Source: Amborella trichopoda
Taxonomy: Eukaryota > Streptophyta > Magnoliopsida > Amborellales > Amborellaceae
Assembly (NCBI RefSeq): GCF_000471905.2
Contig: NW_006499848.1
Location: 1,529,713 to 1,593,712, forward strand
Length of the DNA stretch: 64,000 nucleotides
Reading direction: 5' to 3'
Below the pieces are notes generated by a model that made no database searches, was not told the DNA's origin, and saw only the letters and a program-made list of their open reading frames with translations. Position 1 is the first letter of the stretch. Each line of letters starts with the position of its first letter. Shown one piece after another: positions 46,745 through 56,655 of the stretch. The translations under genes and the position numbers were made by a program.

Positions 46745-46828
<84 letters not shown>

Positions 46829-47409
46829 CTCACCTTGGATCAGCCCAGAAAGAGGACTTATCCAGCTCTGGTACTATCAGAGTCACATTCATGTATCTTG
46901 CTATGGCTACCATGTCACAGATCTGCAGTTTGTCAGTTAACCATTGTCATGAATGGAAAAACCAGAAAAGCCCAAGAATTACAGTTTCTCATTTCTCAAT
47001 AAGAAAGGAGTCCAAGGATCCTGATTATCAAATAAAAAAGGACTTAAGAGTGGAGAGGAAAGCAAGTAATAATGGAAACTAACCGCTGCTCGCATCTGAT
47101 TAAGTCCACCATTGCAAGAAACCATTAGGTAGCCATTGTTCTTATATACCCCTACATGATCAAATGTAGAACACAATGAATAAAACAGCAAATATATTGA
47201 AACCCATCAAGTAGAAATCAATGGTTAAAGATTTTATATCTTCTTGAATTGTATGTTCCAATCTATTCTTGTTATTTTTTATTTTTTTTTATCCAGAGAG
47301 AAAGTGTAGTGAAACCTGGATAAAAGAACAGAACAGTTCCATGGAAAGCCATCAAACACAAAGCATTGGTAAAGTTTAACAAGTCTATGCAGTGGTACAG
47401 AGAGAGAGA

Positions 47410-47458
<49 letters not shown>

Positions 47459-47773
47459 AGAAATGCAGCTACCAAGAACAGAAAAGGTCTTACGTTTAGG
47501 AGGAAGAACAAACTTCGGAGACGATAAGGTAATTAAGTTCGAATGTGGATCAGTATCAGACTGAGTAAAGCAAGAAGGCCAACCCTTAAGCAAGCGAGGT
47601 GCCCATAAGTTCTGCAAAGCACTCAACTGGATCAAACACGTCCAAAGAAGAACAGTGGTTGTAGCTCTCACCATCCAAACCTGCAACTTAGAGTGAGAAA
47701 CCCCCTGATTTTTTATCTTATTACCCCCTTTCATCTCTCTGAAAACTCCCACAAAAAGGCACCACAACCTCAT
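43691..47773 (-). CDS. O-fucosyltransferase family protein (8 exons, ~501 aa)
   Basis: Exons on the - strand in transcript order: 47773-47494, 47151-47084, 46922-46834, 46415-46250, 46106-45817, 45733-45529, 44723-44566, 43940-43691. All junctions are GT-AG and lengths sum to 1506 nt in frame. This is a plant GDP-fucose O-fucosyltransferase-type (PF10250) enzyme, typically a Golgi type II membrane protein; the acceptor cannot be told from sequence. Visible: one membrane span at ~32-53 ([21 protein letters not shown]) after a basic tail; [20 protein letters not shown] (~104-123); [29 protein letters not shown] with R271 and E273 (the HxRxE-like donor site); [16 protein letters not shown] (404-419). 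Sequons NVT (128), NIS (194) and NRT (215). The stop follows ...LRSDT. An in-frame ATG at 47734 (MKGGNK) is an alternative, perhaps likelier, start giving 488 aa. All frames intact. Confidence 0.93.
44496..44521. repeat. (GATA)n microsatellite in the last intron of the O-fucosyltransferase gene
   Basis: AGATAGATAGATAGATAGAT in intron 7. Confidence 0.95.
45786..45810. repeat. (GA)n next to the exon 5 donor
   Basis: Read in the transcript sense this is a (CU)n run starting about 6 nt after the GTAAGATCC donor at 45816. Confidence 0.95.
46164..46198. repeat. (TC)n tract in O-fucosyltransferase intron 4
   Basis: TTTCTCTCTCTTTCTCTCTC and continuing CT. Reads as purine-rich (GA)n in the transcript. 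Confidence 0.95.
46722..46827. repeat. Compound (TC)n(AC)n(AG)n tract in O-fucosyltransferase intron 3
   Basis: About 105 bp: a CTCTCACTCA-type run, CT run, AC run, then AG run ending 6 nt before the exon 3 donor at 46833. The CT and AG arms are complementary and can form a long hairpin. Confidence 0.95.
47399..47455. repeat. (AG)n(TG)n(AG)n tract in O-fucosyltransferase intron 1
   Basis: AGAGAGAGAGAGTGTGTGTG then a long GA run, about 40 nt downstream of the exon 1 donor in the transcript sense. Confidence 0.95.
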
Positions 47774-48579
47774 TCCTTCAAACCCACTTCACATATCACC
47801 ACTCCTCTCCAAACCAGAACTCAGAGGTTGAAAAAGAACCCACATTTCATCCTCCAAGCCTCTCTCTCTCAAAAACTTCCAAAGGACACCTTTCCCTCTA
47901 AACCCACTTCATATAAGCGCAATCTGAGCAGACCCACCATGGATTTCACCAAAACAACAGAAACTCAGTTGGGAAAAGCCCCTAACTTTAGCAAACTTCC
48001 CCTAAATCTAGAGGAACCAAAATCCAATATTCCCATTTTCCGCCATTTTTTCTTATTTAAACCCAGCTAGATTACCTACATATAAATCCCTAAAACAGCA
48101 GACAATAGATGAATTTCTCGCAATAAACTAGAGAGAGAAAGGGATAGAGAGAGAGAGGGCGACCATTACCATGTCGACAAATCTTTGAAAATGTTAGAAT
48201 AATCTTAGAAAATTCCAGTTAAAAAGAACAACTGTAGTGAAGATGGATGAGATGGGCCTGTTTCTACTAAGCAAATTTAATTAATATCGGTTTTTATTCT
48301 TATTACAATATTTTACCACACTCAAACTGGTTTTTAGATGTTAATTTTGAGATGTGAATAATAGGTCTCTATATGTCCGAGAATAGCGAAATTGCCCTTC
48401 CATAGTTTCAAATTGCCAAAAAAATGAGGGTATTTTAGAGTGTGACATCATCTACATAAAACATTAAATATCACTAACATACACAAGATGGTAACATTAT
48501 ACTCATGTGGATAACGTTACATCCTTTTTAGTGACCAAAAATATTATTATTAAAAAAGAAATTGTCTCATTACTATATA
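47774..48579. other. Upstream region of the O-fucosyltransferase gene
   Basis: Contains the 5' UTR and promoter of the - strand gene. The + strand is CT- and CCA-rich to ~47930. A (GA)n run is at 48130-48160. The 125-codon + strand ORF (47693-48070) overlaps exon 1 and has no recognisable domain. Confidence 0.45.
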
Positions 48580-48800
48580 TGCCTTCTAAAAAGTGTAAAC
48601 CATCCATCATAAAAATGGATGCAAGTAGGTGTTCCATCTAATTTTTAAATTTTACTTATTTTTTTATCTTCATGATCTCCATATTAGAGATTACATATCC
48701 TCAAAAATTAAGTCCAAAAATCCATCTAAAAAATAGATTTATTAATAGGCCTGCATTTTCTACATAGGCAGTCTTGGCTGCATAGAAATCGGGTTTTATT
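48580..48800. mobile_element. MITE-C copy
   Basis: AACCATCCATCATAAAAATG, CTTCATGATCTCCATATTAG and TATCCTCAAAAATTAAG are shared with the reverse complement of 62520-62765. The right edge has CTGCATTTTCTACATAGGCA. Confidence 0.5.
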
Positions 48801-48864
48801 AAAAATTAGTGTATTACAAAACAATGGTATATAAGTCTTTAAAATTTGTGGAGTGCAATTATAA

Positions 48865-49125
48865 AATGCTTTATAGTCTTTTGAGTCCAAAAAATAGTGC
48901 ATCTTGCATTACATTATCTAGACTGTCCATTTTCAAGATTTCGTATATTTATAGATCTACTTGATTTTAACCATTTTTGCGATTTAAAATTTTATAACTA
49001 GACAAGAAAATAGATTTTGCGATAATCCAATGAATTTTTTCACCAAAATTACATGTTATGATAAAATTTGGAGGTGCGCCTTAATTAGATTGTTTAGGGT
49101 TACAACCTTATAGAAACTGTACTTT
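48865..49125 (-). mobile_element. MITE-A fragment
   Basis: Core from AATAGTGCATCTTGCATTAC through TATAGATCTACTTGATTTTA to the right TIR GGTGCGCCTTAATTAGATTG then TTTAGGGTTACAACCTTATA. One end is missing. Confidence 0.7.
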
Positions 49126-49204
49126 TAAAAAAATATTGTATTACAAAATAATAGAATATAAGTATTCAAAATTTATTTAGTACAATTATAAAAGGCTATA
49201 GAAT

Positions 49205-49430
49205 TGTCTACAAAAAGACCATTTATCTTTTGTACATGGATGTAACAATTATTTATACTTATTAAATGTCAAATTAGAAGCCCAATAATTTTATTTTGGA
49301 ACTTTGTGTCTATTCAAATACACTCTTACAACCACCCATTTTGAAATTTACGGGATAACGATGGTTGTAACTTCTATGTACAAAAAAATAAACGGTCTCT
49401 TTATAGATAATCCCATTAAGAAAATGAGTG
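49205..49430 (+). mobile_element. MITE-B copy
   Basis: AAAAAGACCATTTATCTTTT start and AAATAAACGGTCTCTTTATA end, inverted to one another. Confidence 0.65.
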
Positions 49431-49449
49431 ACCTAAAATATCCTAATAT

Positions 49450-49850
49450 TCAAAAGGTTGTGGTTTGCATAAGGTCGAGACCTTGTACAATCAAAGTAAG
49501 GCGTACCCTGAAATAGTATCGAAAGATATTATTTCAGTATTAAAATTCTTTGTGATGCTTTGAAAATTTATTTTCATCCCTAATTATAAAAATTAAAGGT
49601 TAAAAAATAGTATAGATTGAGCAAATATCTGAACACATTATAATTTTTAAAATTGACGGTTTAGACAATGCATTGCAAGATATACTATTTTCAAGACTTA
49701 AAATCAATATTTTTTTCATGTTCATGCATCTCGAGATTGAGATGATTGAATTGAGGGTTTTTGGGTATCGAAACTACCTCTGCTAATAAATTTTTGATAT
49801 GCACCTTAGTTTGATTGTTTAAAGCCTCACCTTTACATAAACTTCTTCCT
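49450..49850 (+). mobile_element. MITE-A copy
   Basis: Left TIR GGTTTGCATAAGGTCGAGAC then CTTGTACAATCAAAGTAAGG. Right TIR TTTGATTGTTTAAAGCCTCA then CCTTTACATAAACTT. Full-length layout. It sits 20 bp after a MITE-B, a pairing also seen elsewhere. Confidence 0.75.
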
Positions 49851-49904
49851 ATTCAAAATCGTAAGTTATAAAAGAAAGGAAAAATGTTTCACAACCCCGA
49901 GGCA

Positions 49905-50110
49905 TAAATGATGGTGTTTCATCTAAAAGTATTTGTACTCAACAGTTAGTCGAAATGGTTTTTTCATAAAATTATTATTTTTAATTTTTAAAATTTATTT
50001 ATTTTTTCCATGATCTCCAAGGTAACATATCCTTAAAAAATGAGTCAAAAAAATCCATTTCAAAGAAATATTTTAAAAAAGGGACCCGTTTCCATATGGA
50101 ATCACAGAAA
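49905..50110. mobile_element. MITE-C copy, partial
   Basis: Contains CCATGATCTCCAAGGTAACA and TATCCTTAAAAAATGAGTC, as in the 48580 copy. Confidence 0.4.
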
Positions 50111-50615
50111 CCTTGTCCTAAAAGAAACCCTTTAGCTAGAGAGAGAAAATAGTAAAGGTAACCGAAGGGATAAGTTTTTGTACGATTACCTAAAAAGGTG
50201 TATAGGCAATGTGACCCTATTTCCTCTTCCGTACACATGTTTCTTGAGACCTTGGCGGTGCTCAATAATCTCTCTCTTCACATGTTTCTCTCTCTTTAAA
50301 TGAGTGGAACCCAACAACCTGGACCTAGTTTCTCTCTCTACATATTTTCCTCTCTCCTAAACATGGCACAATTACACCTTGGGAGAAGATTTCCACTCAT
50401 TGAAAACGCCTGAATCAATTAGGCTCTCTCGCCATGAGTGGAATACAAACTAAAAGAGGCTTTTCTACTCTCCTGCTGTTATAAAACACTAATCAATGGT
50501 GTGAATCCCCTGTAGAAATGTATACTCAATCCAAATCATCGATTGAGTTTGGATCGGATTGAATTAATGATCTTAGAATAATATTAAAAATAAAATAAAA
50601 ATTTATAAGGGACCT

Positions 50616-50624
50616 ATAAAAATA
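50616..50624 (+). repeat. Target-site duplication, left (ATAAAAATA)
   Basis: Identical to 51982-51990, directly outside the terminal repeats of the Pack-MULE-like element. Confidence 0.9.
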
Positions 50625-51010
50625 GGGTAATCATCCTTCATATGCCTATATTTAAATAAAATCAGAAAAAAAAACCTCAGCTCTTCAAAACCTCGCCTAC
50701 ACCATTTTTTTAAATTTTTGATTTTTTTGGGACGAAAAATACCCTCAACAGTAATCTTTTTATCGTAAAGAACATTACGATAATTTAAATACCATAATGT
50801 GTAGAAAAGTCTATACGGGAAGTAATATACCGTAATTATTAGGATATTTTATACGGTAATTTAAATATCGTATAAAACATTACGATACTTTAATTATTAT
50901 AATATATAAATATATTATCTACATCATTCTTATTACCGTAATAGTTGAAATGCTTCAAACCGAAGTTAATATCAAAACGGCCCCTCTCCTCCCGGTGAAC
51001 TTTCTCTGTA
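50625..51010. repeat. Left terminal inverted repeat of the Pack-MULE-like element
   Basis: Pairs with 51605-51981. Contains repeated TTACG(G/A)TA(A/T)TTTAAAT-type motifs (for example near 50790, 50860 and 50883). Confidence 0.85.
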
Positions 51011-51127
51011 AAACCCGTCTTTCTCTATCCAGTAATGAAAATGGAATCCTTAAAAAACAAGCAATCCAATAATTTCAATGCCATATCGATCATGCCTTCT
51101 CTATACCTTTATCAACAGGTCATAAGT

Positions 51128-51570
51128 CTATGTAGTGGTAGGAATCTCCCTATCAATCATCTCTTTAAAAACCAAAATAGAATGGCTCAAAAGTCCAACA
51201 TTACAAAATGATTTGATCACAATGTTGCAGGTGAGAGAGTCGAGATCAAGCCCAGACTGGGTCTTCTCCAATATAACCCCTGCCGCATCGTCCCATCTCT
51301 GAAAATCACAATAACTACCAAACAAAATACAGTAACTATAAGAATCCAGTTCAGGCTTGTTCTCGAGGAATTGGCCTGCTTCCTCAAACCTCTCCTCTTT
51401 GCACAACCTTTCAATGATAAAATTCTAAACACAATGACCAGGGACATGACCTTTTGCCAACACCAAATGGAGAATCTCCATGGCCTTAGTAATGCCACTC
51501 CTGTTGCAAGTCTTTTCGATCAAAATTTTACAAGTCAAAGGCCCAGGGCAGCAAATGTTTTTCTCCGATA
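51128..51570 (-). pseudogene. Captured pentatricopeptide repeat (PPR) gene fragment
   Basis: The - strand reads four to five PPR helix pairs: LTCKILIEKTCNRSGITKAM, EILHLVLAKGHVPGHCV, a TAG stop (51425-51427), NFIIERLCKEERFEEAGQFL, SYSYCILFGSYCDFQRWDDA, LTCNIVIKSFCNVGLLSHSI, LVFKEMIDREIPTTT then stop at 51128. The ~35-residue periodicity and the Y..L...YC....WDDA pattern are typical P-class PPR. It has no start codon or targeting peptide and one in-frame stop. PPR proteins bind organellar RNA, and this piece would not. It lies entirely inside the Pack-MULE-like element. Confidence 0.82.
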
Positions 51571-51604
51571 ATGGTTTTGAGAAATGTGGGTTTTAGAGAG
51601 AGAG

Positions 51605-51981
51605 ACATAGAAAGTTCACATAGGGCATAGGAGAGGGGTAGCTCTGATATTAGCTTCGGTTTGAAGTTTTTCAAAGCATTACGCTAATAAGAATGACGTG
51701 AAGAATATATTTATTTATTACGATAATTAAAGTACCGTAATGTTCTTTACGGTATTTAAATTACTGTATAAAATATCTTAAGAATTACGGTATAAGACTT
51801 TTATATACATTATGATATTTAAATTACCGTAATGTTTTTTACGGTAAAAAGACTATCGTGGAGACTATTTTCGTCCCAAAAAAACTGAAAATTGAGAAAA
51901 TGGGTGTAGGTGAGGTTTTGAAAAGTTAGGGTTTTTTTTTTCGATTTTATTAAAATATAGGTATATTAGCGATAATTACCC
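51605..51981. repeat. Right terminal inverted repeat of the Pack-MULE-like element
   Basis: Reverse complement of the left arm with scattered substitutions and small indels. Confidence 0.85.
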
Positions 51982-51990
51982 ATAAAAATA
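51982..51990 (+). repeat. Target-site duplication, right (ATAAAAATA)
   Basis: Perfect match to 50616-50624. Confidence 0.9.
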
Positions 51991-53349
51991 TTAGGTAATC
52001 TAAAAATAAATAAATAAACATATAAGGGGTTTTAGGGAAACCAAGCTAGGACCCATACCATCTCAATGCGATTTAGTTATGATCAAGTGCTATTTGAATC
52101 GACAATATGAGAGTGATCTAGTATCTCCCCAGCTTGGAGGGTATTTTTTAATTAATTTTCATTATCTGAAACGGCAAGCCAAATTGGGAATATGGGTGAT
52201 CCATAGTTAGCAAGTCAGGGAATAATAATATATCGGCAAGCCAAAATATCGGTAATGAATCGGTTTTGTTTCAAAAAGTCAGTGGAAAAAATCAGATAAA
52301 AAATACGGATTGCCAAAAAATTAGGCAAGTTATAAAGTCGTGGATAATTCAGATTTGTCTAAAAAACACGGAATGAAAAAATCGGATCTGTAAAGATGAC
52401 ATAATATTGAATTATGATTTGCAGTTATTGTATAGATACATTAAAGCCATTGAACATAATGTTATGACCTTACCTAGTGTCGTTAGAGTGATACTTGACA
52501 ATGTATTGTCTAAACTTTTTATAAGTCCAACAACAATGTTTAATCTGTAGTCACAACACGAAACATATCATTGATTTATTTGGAGCAAAAAATAAAATAT
52601 AAATAATACTTAACACAAGAACTACATTAGTAGATAACAATAACTCTAGACTAAGATAGGATTGTTTGAAGGAAAAAAAAAAACACAAGAAAGGCCCTCA
52701 GTATAGGATTGTAATTAATTAAAACGAAATACAAACCTAAATATGTAAAATAGTAGTCAATCCAAAATGCTATCTTGTGTACACCAATAAAATAAAATTA
52801 ATCAAACTTCTATATATATAGAAAGCAACAAAATATTTAAGCAAATTTAAATCTCACGCTGAATTTCCAGCTGCTTAAATCTTTTGCATACAAAATCTTT
52901 AAGCAATTTCGAATCGCACACAAAATGCTCTATATAAGAATGCATTTTTCATTTGGTTAGTCTTCTAACTCTGCCTGTTATTTTGAGATATAAGATTGTT
53001 CTGATATCTTAATGTTTGGGAAATGTATTGTTTGTAATTTTTTGTAAAATTTTTTAAATGAAATTATTGGCGAAGCATTTTATTGAATTTTATTTTAAAT
53101 CAAGATTTTAATTTACGTTTACTATTAATTTCGTTATCTTTAAATAAAAATTCAATAATATTAAGTTAACGAAGGAATGAAATTGCGGAGAAGACTGGAT
53201 GATATTTTTGAATTATTTTTGAAAATTAAGGGTACTTACATTTCTTTATTTACATATTTTTCTCAACTTCTGTAATATTATTCTTCTCACCGTGGTAGGG
53301 CTCTAAGTCGGAACTCTCAATCGACCTGTTAGATTTCTTTTCACAGAAC
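51991..53349. other. AT-rich spacer
   Basis: No gene recognised. Contains repeated CGGCAAGCCAAA(A/T)T phrases (~52163 and ~52233). Confidence 0.4.
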
Positions 53350-53440
53350 GGCGACGTGGGACCCACGTGTCTAAGATCGTAACACGTGTGACGACGTACT
53401 CGTTGGGGTAATTATTCCTATTCCTCACACGTGTCAAACG
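53350..53440. promoter_or_regulatory. Cluster of G-box/ABRE motifs (orphan promoter?)
   Basis: Three CACGTG cores lie within ~70 bp: CCACGTGTC at 53363-53371, ACACGTGTG at 53382-53390 and CACACGTGTC at 53426-53435. A GACGTGG sits at 53353-53359, forming a near-palindrome with the first. G-box/ABRE sites bind bZIP and bHLH factors in ABA- and light-responsive plant promoters. The block lies in a GC-richer island (~53280-53560). No gene model was found on either side. Confidence 0.5.
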
Positions 53441-54149
53441 GAAAAGTTGGATCGTCTCGCCGTCTATTTCGAGGCGCATGTCTGTCCTTACTGGACCGCA
53501 GCTTATTACTTTGATGTATCCATTTTGGATGGGTTTCTATGAGTCTGCCGACTCATCTGCATATATGCGGCCCCCAATCGTAAATACTTTTCAGATGGAA
53601 TTTTTATCTTTTTTTTTGTTTTTTAGATTCTTCATCTAGACAAACTGATTATGAATATCTAAAAAAATTAAAATTTTTAAATTAAAAATATAATTGTTTT
53701 GGTGTATTTTGGTAGATCGCCCCTATAGCATTTTATAGAGGGTACACTTTGTGTAACGTCCATCGTCAATGGGCTCTTGGGTCTGCCGCAGGATCATGCA
53801 ACGTTTTTTCCATTTATTTTTATATACGTAAATATATACGAGGACATCACTTTTGATACAAGAGGTTATAATCGTCATTAACTGTTTAGATTTTGTTGGC
53901 CAACGAGTTCTCACATTCAAGGTGTGGGGTAGTTGCGGTTTGTGATGGTTGTCCCTGATTGCTCTTGTAGTGGCCGAGTTGGAACTTAGAATGCTTGTGT
54001 TGGTGAGCTGTCGAGGTTTAGATTTTGTAGTTTTCGCAGCTAAGTGAGTTTATCCATGAAAATAAAGACTTCTTCTCTATTTCTTCATCTGTTTTGTTTA
54101 TGTAATTTTGGAACTTTGTTCTTTTATATAATGAAACTTACAATCGCAC
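53441..54149. other. Spacer; possible retroelement 3' end at 53890-54140
   Basis: 53890-54140 is GT-rich sequence ending in TTGTTCTTTTATATAATGAA then ACTTACAATCGC and an A-rich run, a style common to plant LINE 3' ends. No domain is readable, so this is only a suggestion. Confidence 0.3.
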
Positions 54150-54360
54150 TTTATCAAAAATAATAAAAAGATTATTAGATTCGAAAGTGGATGCTTGAAG
54201 ATATGTCATTGATTGGATACGTAGTCTAAAATAAAATTTCATAAATGTTGTGATACACTTTTACCTATTGGATTTTTCATCTAATAATTAAAAATGATTT
54301 TTCTTGTATTGAAAATAAATACCCTTATAATATACAATCTCTTTATATGCCATTGGCCTC
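54150..54360 (+). mobile_element. MITE-B copy, diverged
   Basis: Contains GTCATTGATTGGATACGTAG, GTTGTGATACACTTTTACCT and AATAAATACCCTTATAATAT, in the family order. Confidence 0.5.
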
Positions 54361-54539
54361 ATGTTTAGTGTTTGGACTCCCTGCATTTCAGTAAAATTTA
54401 ATAATGACTGAAATTGACAAAAAACTCTAATTTTACTAAGAAAATTTAGGGAAATTTATATTAAATCAACATTTATTTTTCTAGAATATAGTCCTATGTA
54501 AAATATTGCATAGTCTTATGTATTTTATATGTTACAATT

Positions 54540-54800
54540 GAGTTGCGCTTTTTTAGATTTTTTTAAAAGTTTTTTTTATCTATTTTTTATATCATATTAA
54601 GCTCAAATTTAGTATGTTCATAGTATGAGCTTCATACTTATCAGTATCATATTACTTATAAAAATATTAAAAATAATTAAAAATATATATAACTATCAAA
54701 CTAACCCAATAGAATTCAATGGTAGTTTGATAATTTTATGTATATTAAATTATTTTTAAATATATTTTATTAGAAAGGTATGTACACATCAAAATAGCTT
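54540..54800. mobile_element. MITE-D foldback copy, diverged
   Basis: Inverted AT-rich arms around ACTATCAAACTAACCCAATA facing TGGTAGTTTGATAATTTTAT. Confidence 0.4.
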
Positions 54801-55009
54801 AATTTGATATATGGAAAAAGAGATAGAATTGTATGATTTATGTTCTTAAAAGACATACTTGATTGCAAAATATGAAAAATAGGACACTATTTTTTTACAC
54901 AAAAAATAAAACAGAATTTATTTGCAAGTTTTCCATTAAAAAAAAGTAGTTAAGTATATTTTATATTTTACGATTGGGTTCTACTTTTTGAGAGTATAGT
55001 GTATTTTAA

Positions 55010-55265
55010 ACTTATTTTCCTTTCTATACTTCGGATCAAGCTCAAATTTGGGGTTGATACTTCTCACCATCTCACATTTGCAAAAATATCAAAAAATATT
55101 TTTAAAAATAAAATAACCAAAATATCATTTTTAAATTTATAGAGGTATTTTGGTTATGTTTATAACTTTGTTATTTTTATTACTTAATTATTTTTTTGAT
55201 ATTTTTTTTACAAGTACTTTAGATAAGAAGTACAAATATCCAAAGTTTGAGCTTGATCAAATGTC
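55010..55265. mobile_element. MITE-D foldback copy
   Basis: Left arm CTTCGGATCAAGCTCAAATT mirrors right arm AAAGTTTGAGCTTGATCAAA. The centre is AACCAAAATATC facing GGTATTTTGGTT. This is the clearest foldback of the family. Confidence 0.6.
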
Positions 55266-55500
55266 TAGAAAAATAAAAAAAATGACATACAACATTCACT
55301 ACATTCACTATGAATAAGTGAGATTTCACATAAAATTTCACTATGAATAAGTGAGATTTTATTTTGATATTTTTTTTACAAGTACTTTAGGTAAGAAGTA
55401 CAAATATCCAAAGTTTGAGCTTGATCAAATGTCTAGAAAAATAAAAAAAATGACATACAACATTCACTATGAATAAGTGAGATTTCACATAAAATATAAA
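55195..55500 (+). repeat. ~175-bp tandem duplication, nearly identical
   Basis: TTTGATATTTTTTTTACAAG through AAAATGACATACAACATTCA is repeated from ~55371 with almost no change. The first unit includes one arm of the foldback element. A smaller CACTATGAATAAGTGAGATT repeat lies between. Confidence 0.88.
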
Positions 55501-55754
55501 TTATCTAAACTAATTGTAAATTTAAAAAATAAAAAGGACTTTACTGATAATTTCCTCACTGAGTAAGGACATGTCCTATTTTCTTATATTTGAAATAAGT
55601 GGGAGTTTTTCCAAATAAGTAGGGGAGAGAAGCGACCCATGAACCATGAGAGCGGAATAAACATTCGACTTTCCCACCCATGATTGGGTGGAGGAGTAAA
55701 ATGGGATTATTAACTGAAAAATTGTTTTTAAATCTGCAAGCTTGGTCTAAACTC
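55501..55754. other. Spacer
   Basis: Nothing recognised. Confidence 0.4.
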
Positions 55755-56150
55755 TAAATGGTGCGGTTTGTATAAGGCCGATTCTCTAAACAATCAAAGT
55801 AAAGTGCACCTTCATATAGTGTTGAAAAATGTAGTTTTAATATTGAAAATCTTTGTGATAGCTTTAGATTATATTTTTATCTCTAATTATAAAATTTAAA
55901 GCTTCAAAAATAGTTTAGAACGAGTGGATTTATGAAAACTTGAAAAGCTTAAAAATTGACAGTCAAAAAATACATTACAAGATGCACTATTTCTAAAACT
56001 TGAAATTTATTTTTTTCTCATGTCCATGCATTTTGAGGTCGAGGTGATCAATTTGAGGATATTTGGGCATCAAACCAACCTCTTCTAGTAAAATTTTGGG
56101 TGTGTAGTCTAATTTGATTGTTTAGAGCCTCGCACTTATATAAACTAAAA
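55755..56150 (+). mobile_element. MITE-A copy
   Basis: Left TIR GGTGCGGTTTGTATAAGGCC then AAACAATCAAAGTAAAGTGC. Right TIR TTTGATTGTTTAGAGCCTCG then CACTTATATAAACT. Full-length layout and the best-preserved terminal sequences of the family here. Confidence 0.8.
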
Positions 56151-56347
56151 ATGGAATGATACTTGGAATTAAGTAGTTTACAATTGACTTTAGCAAAGAT
56201 GAATCTCAAGTTTGATTCCTAGACTACCTAAAGGAATTTATCTGTCAAAACTCGTACGCGTAGTCATTAAACATAATAAAATGTTAATTTCATTACAATT
56301 GAATTTCGCACAATTCCGATAAATAGCCGGCCAAAAGCCACCCAGTA

Positions 56348-56445
56348 AATAATATCCAGATAAAATTCCTCAACTAGATCTAGAATATCACCATAATAAT
56401 ATCCAGATAAAATTCCTCAACTAGATCTAGAATATCACCATAACA
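56348..56445 (+). repeat. 48-bp tandem duplication
   Basis: AATATCCAGATAAAATTCCT then CAACTAGATCTAGAATATCA, twice in succession and almost identical. Confidence 0.9.
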
Positions 56446-56526
56446 ATAGTTGTTAGTGAGAATCTTAAGAGAACAAAGACTTGAAAAACCATATACAAAA
56501 CTACATATGCAAAACTTTAAGGCAGG

Positions 56527-56655
56527 TAGTTTATTTATGGCAATTAAGGGCCGGTTCTAATTGGTGGGTTACTTAGTTTCAATTAGGGGAGTTGCAATAA
56601 TGGGTTGTTAGCGGGTCACATTCAAGAATAGACCCCTTAAAGTTATGGGGTTTTC
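56527..56655 (+). repeat. Direct repeat, left, ~125 bp
   Basis: Matches 57042-57165 at ~90% by eye (GTTTATTTATGGCAATTAAG, GGTGGGTTACTTAGTTTCAA, TAGGGGAGTTGCAATAATGG). Flanks the copia RT scrap. Confidence 0.85.

Larger units (their letters stand above)
50625..51981 (-). mobile_element. Pack-MULE-like element carrying a captured PPR gene fragment
   Basis: 1357 bp bounded by GGGTAAT...ATTACCC. The left arm (50625 to ~51010) and right arm (~51605-51981) are inverted copies of ~380 bp each, sharing CTATATTT(A/T)AATAAAATC, TTTTTTTGGGACGAAAATA and TTCAAACCGAAG(T/C)TAATATC. Exact 9-bp target duplications flank it. Long TIRs, 9-bp duplications and a host gene fragment between them without transposase fit a Mutator-superfamily Pack-MULE. 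The ~590-bp centre holds the PPR fragment. Confidence 0.88.

Noticed and set aside
46658..47002. 114-codon + strand ORF rich in Ser-His and Arg-Glu
   Set aside because: It is the CT/AC/AG microsatellite in O-fucosyltransferase intron 3 read in frame.
47693..48070. 125-codon + strand ORF
   Set aside because: Overlaps exon 1 and the 5' UTR/promoter of the O-fucosyltransferase gene on the other strand. No domain.
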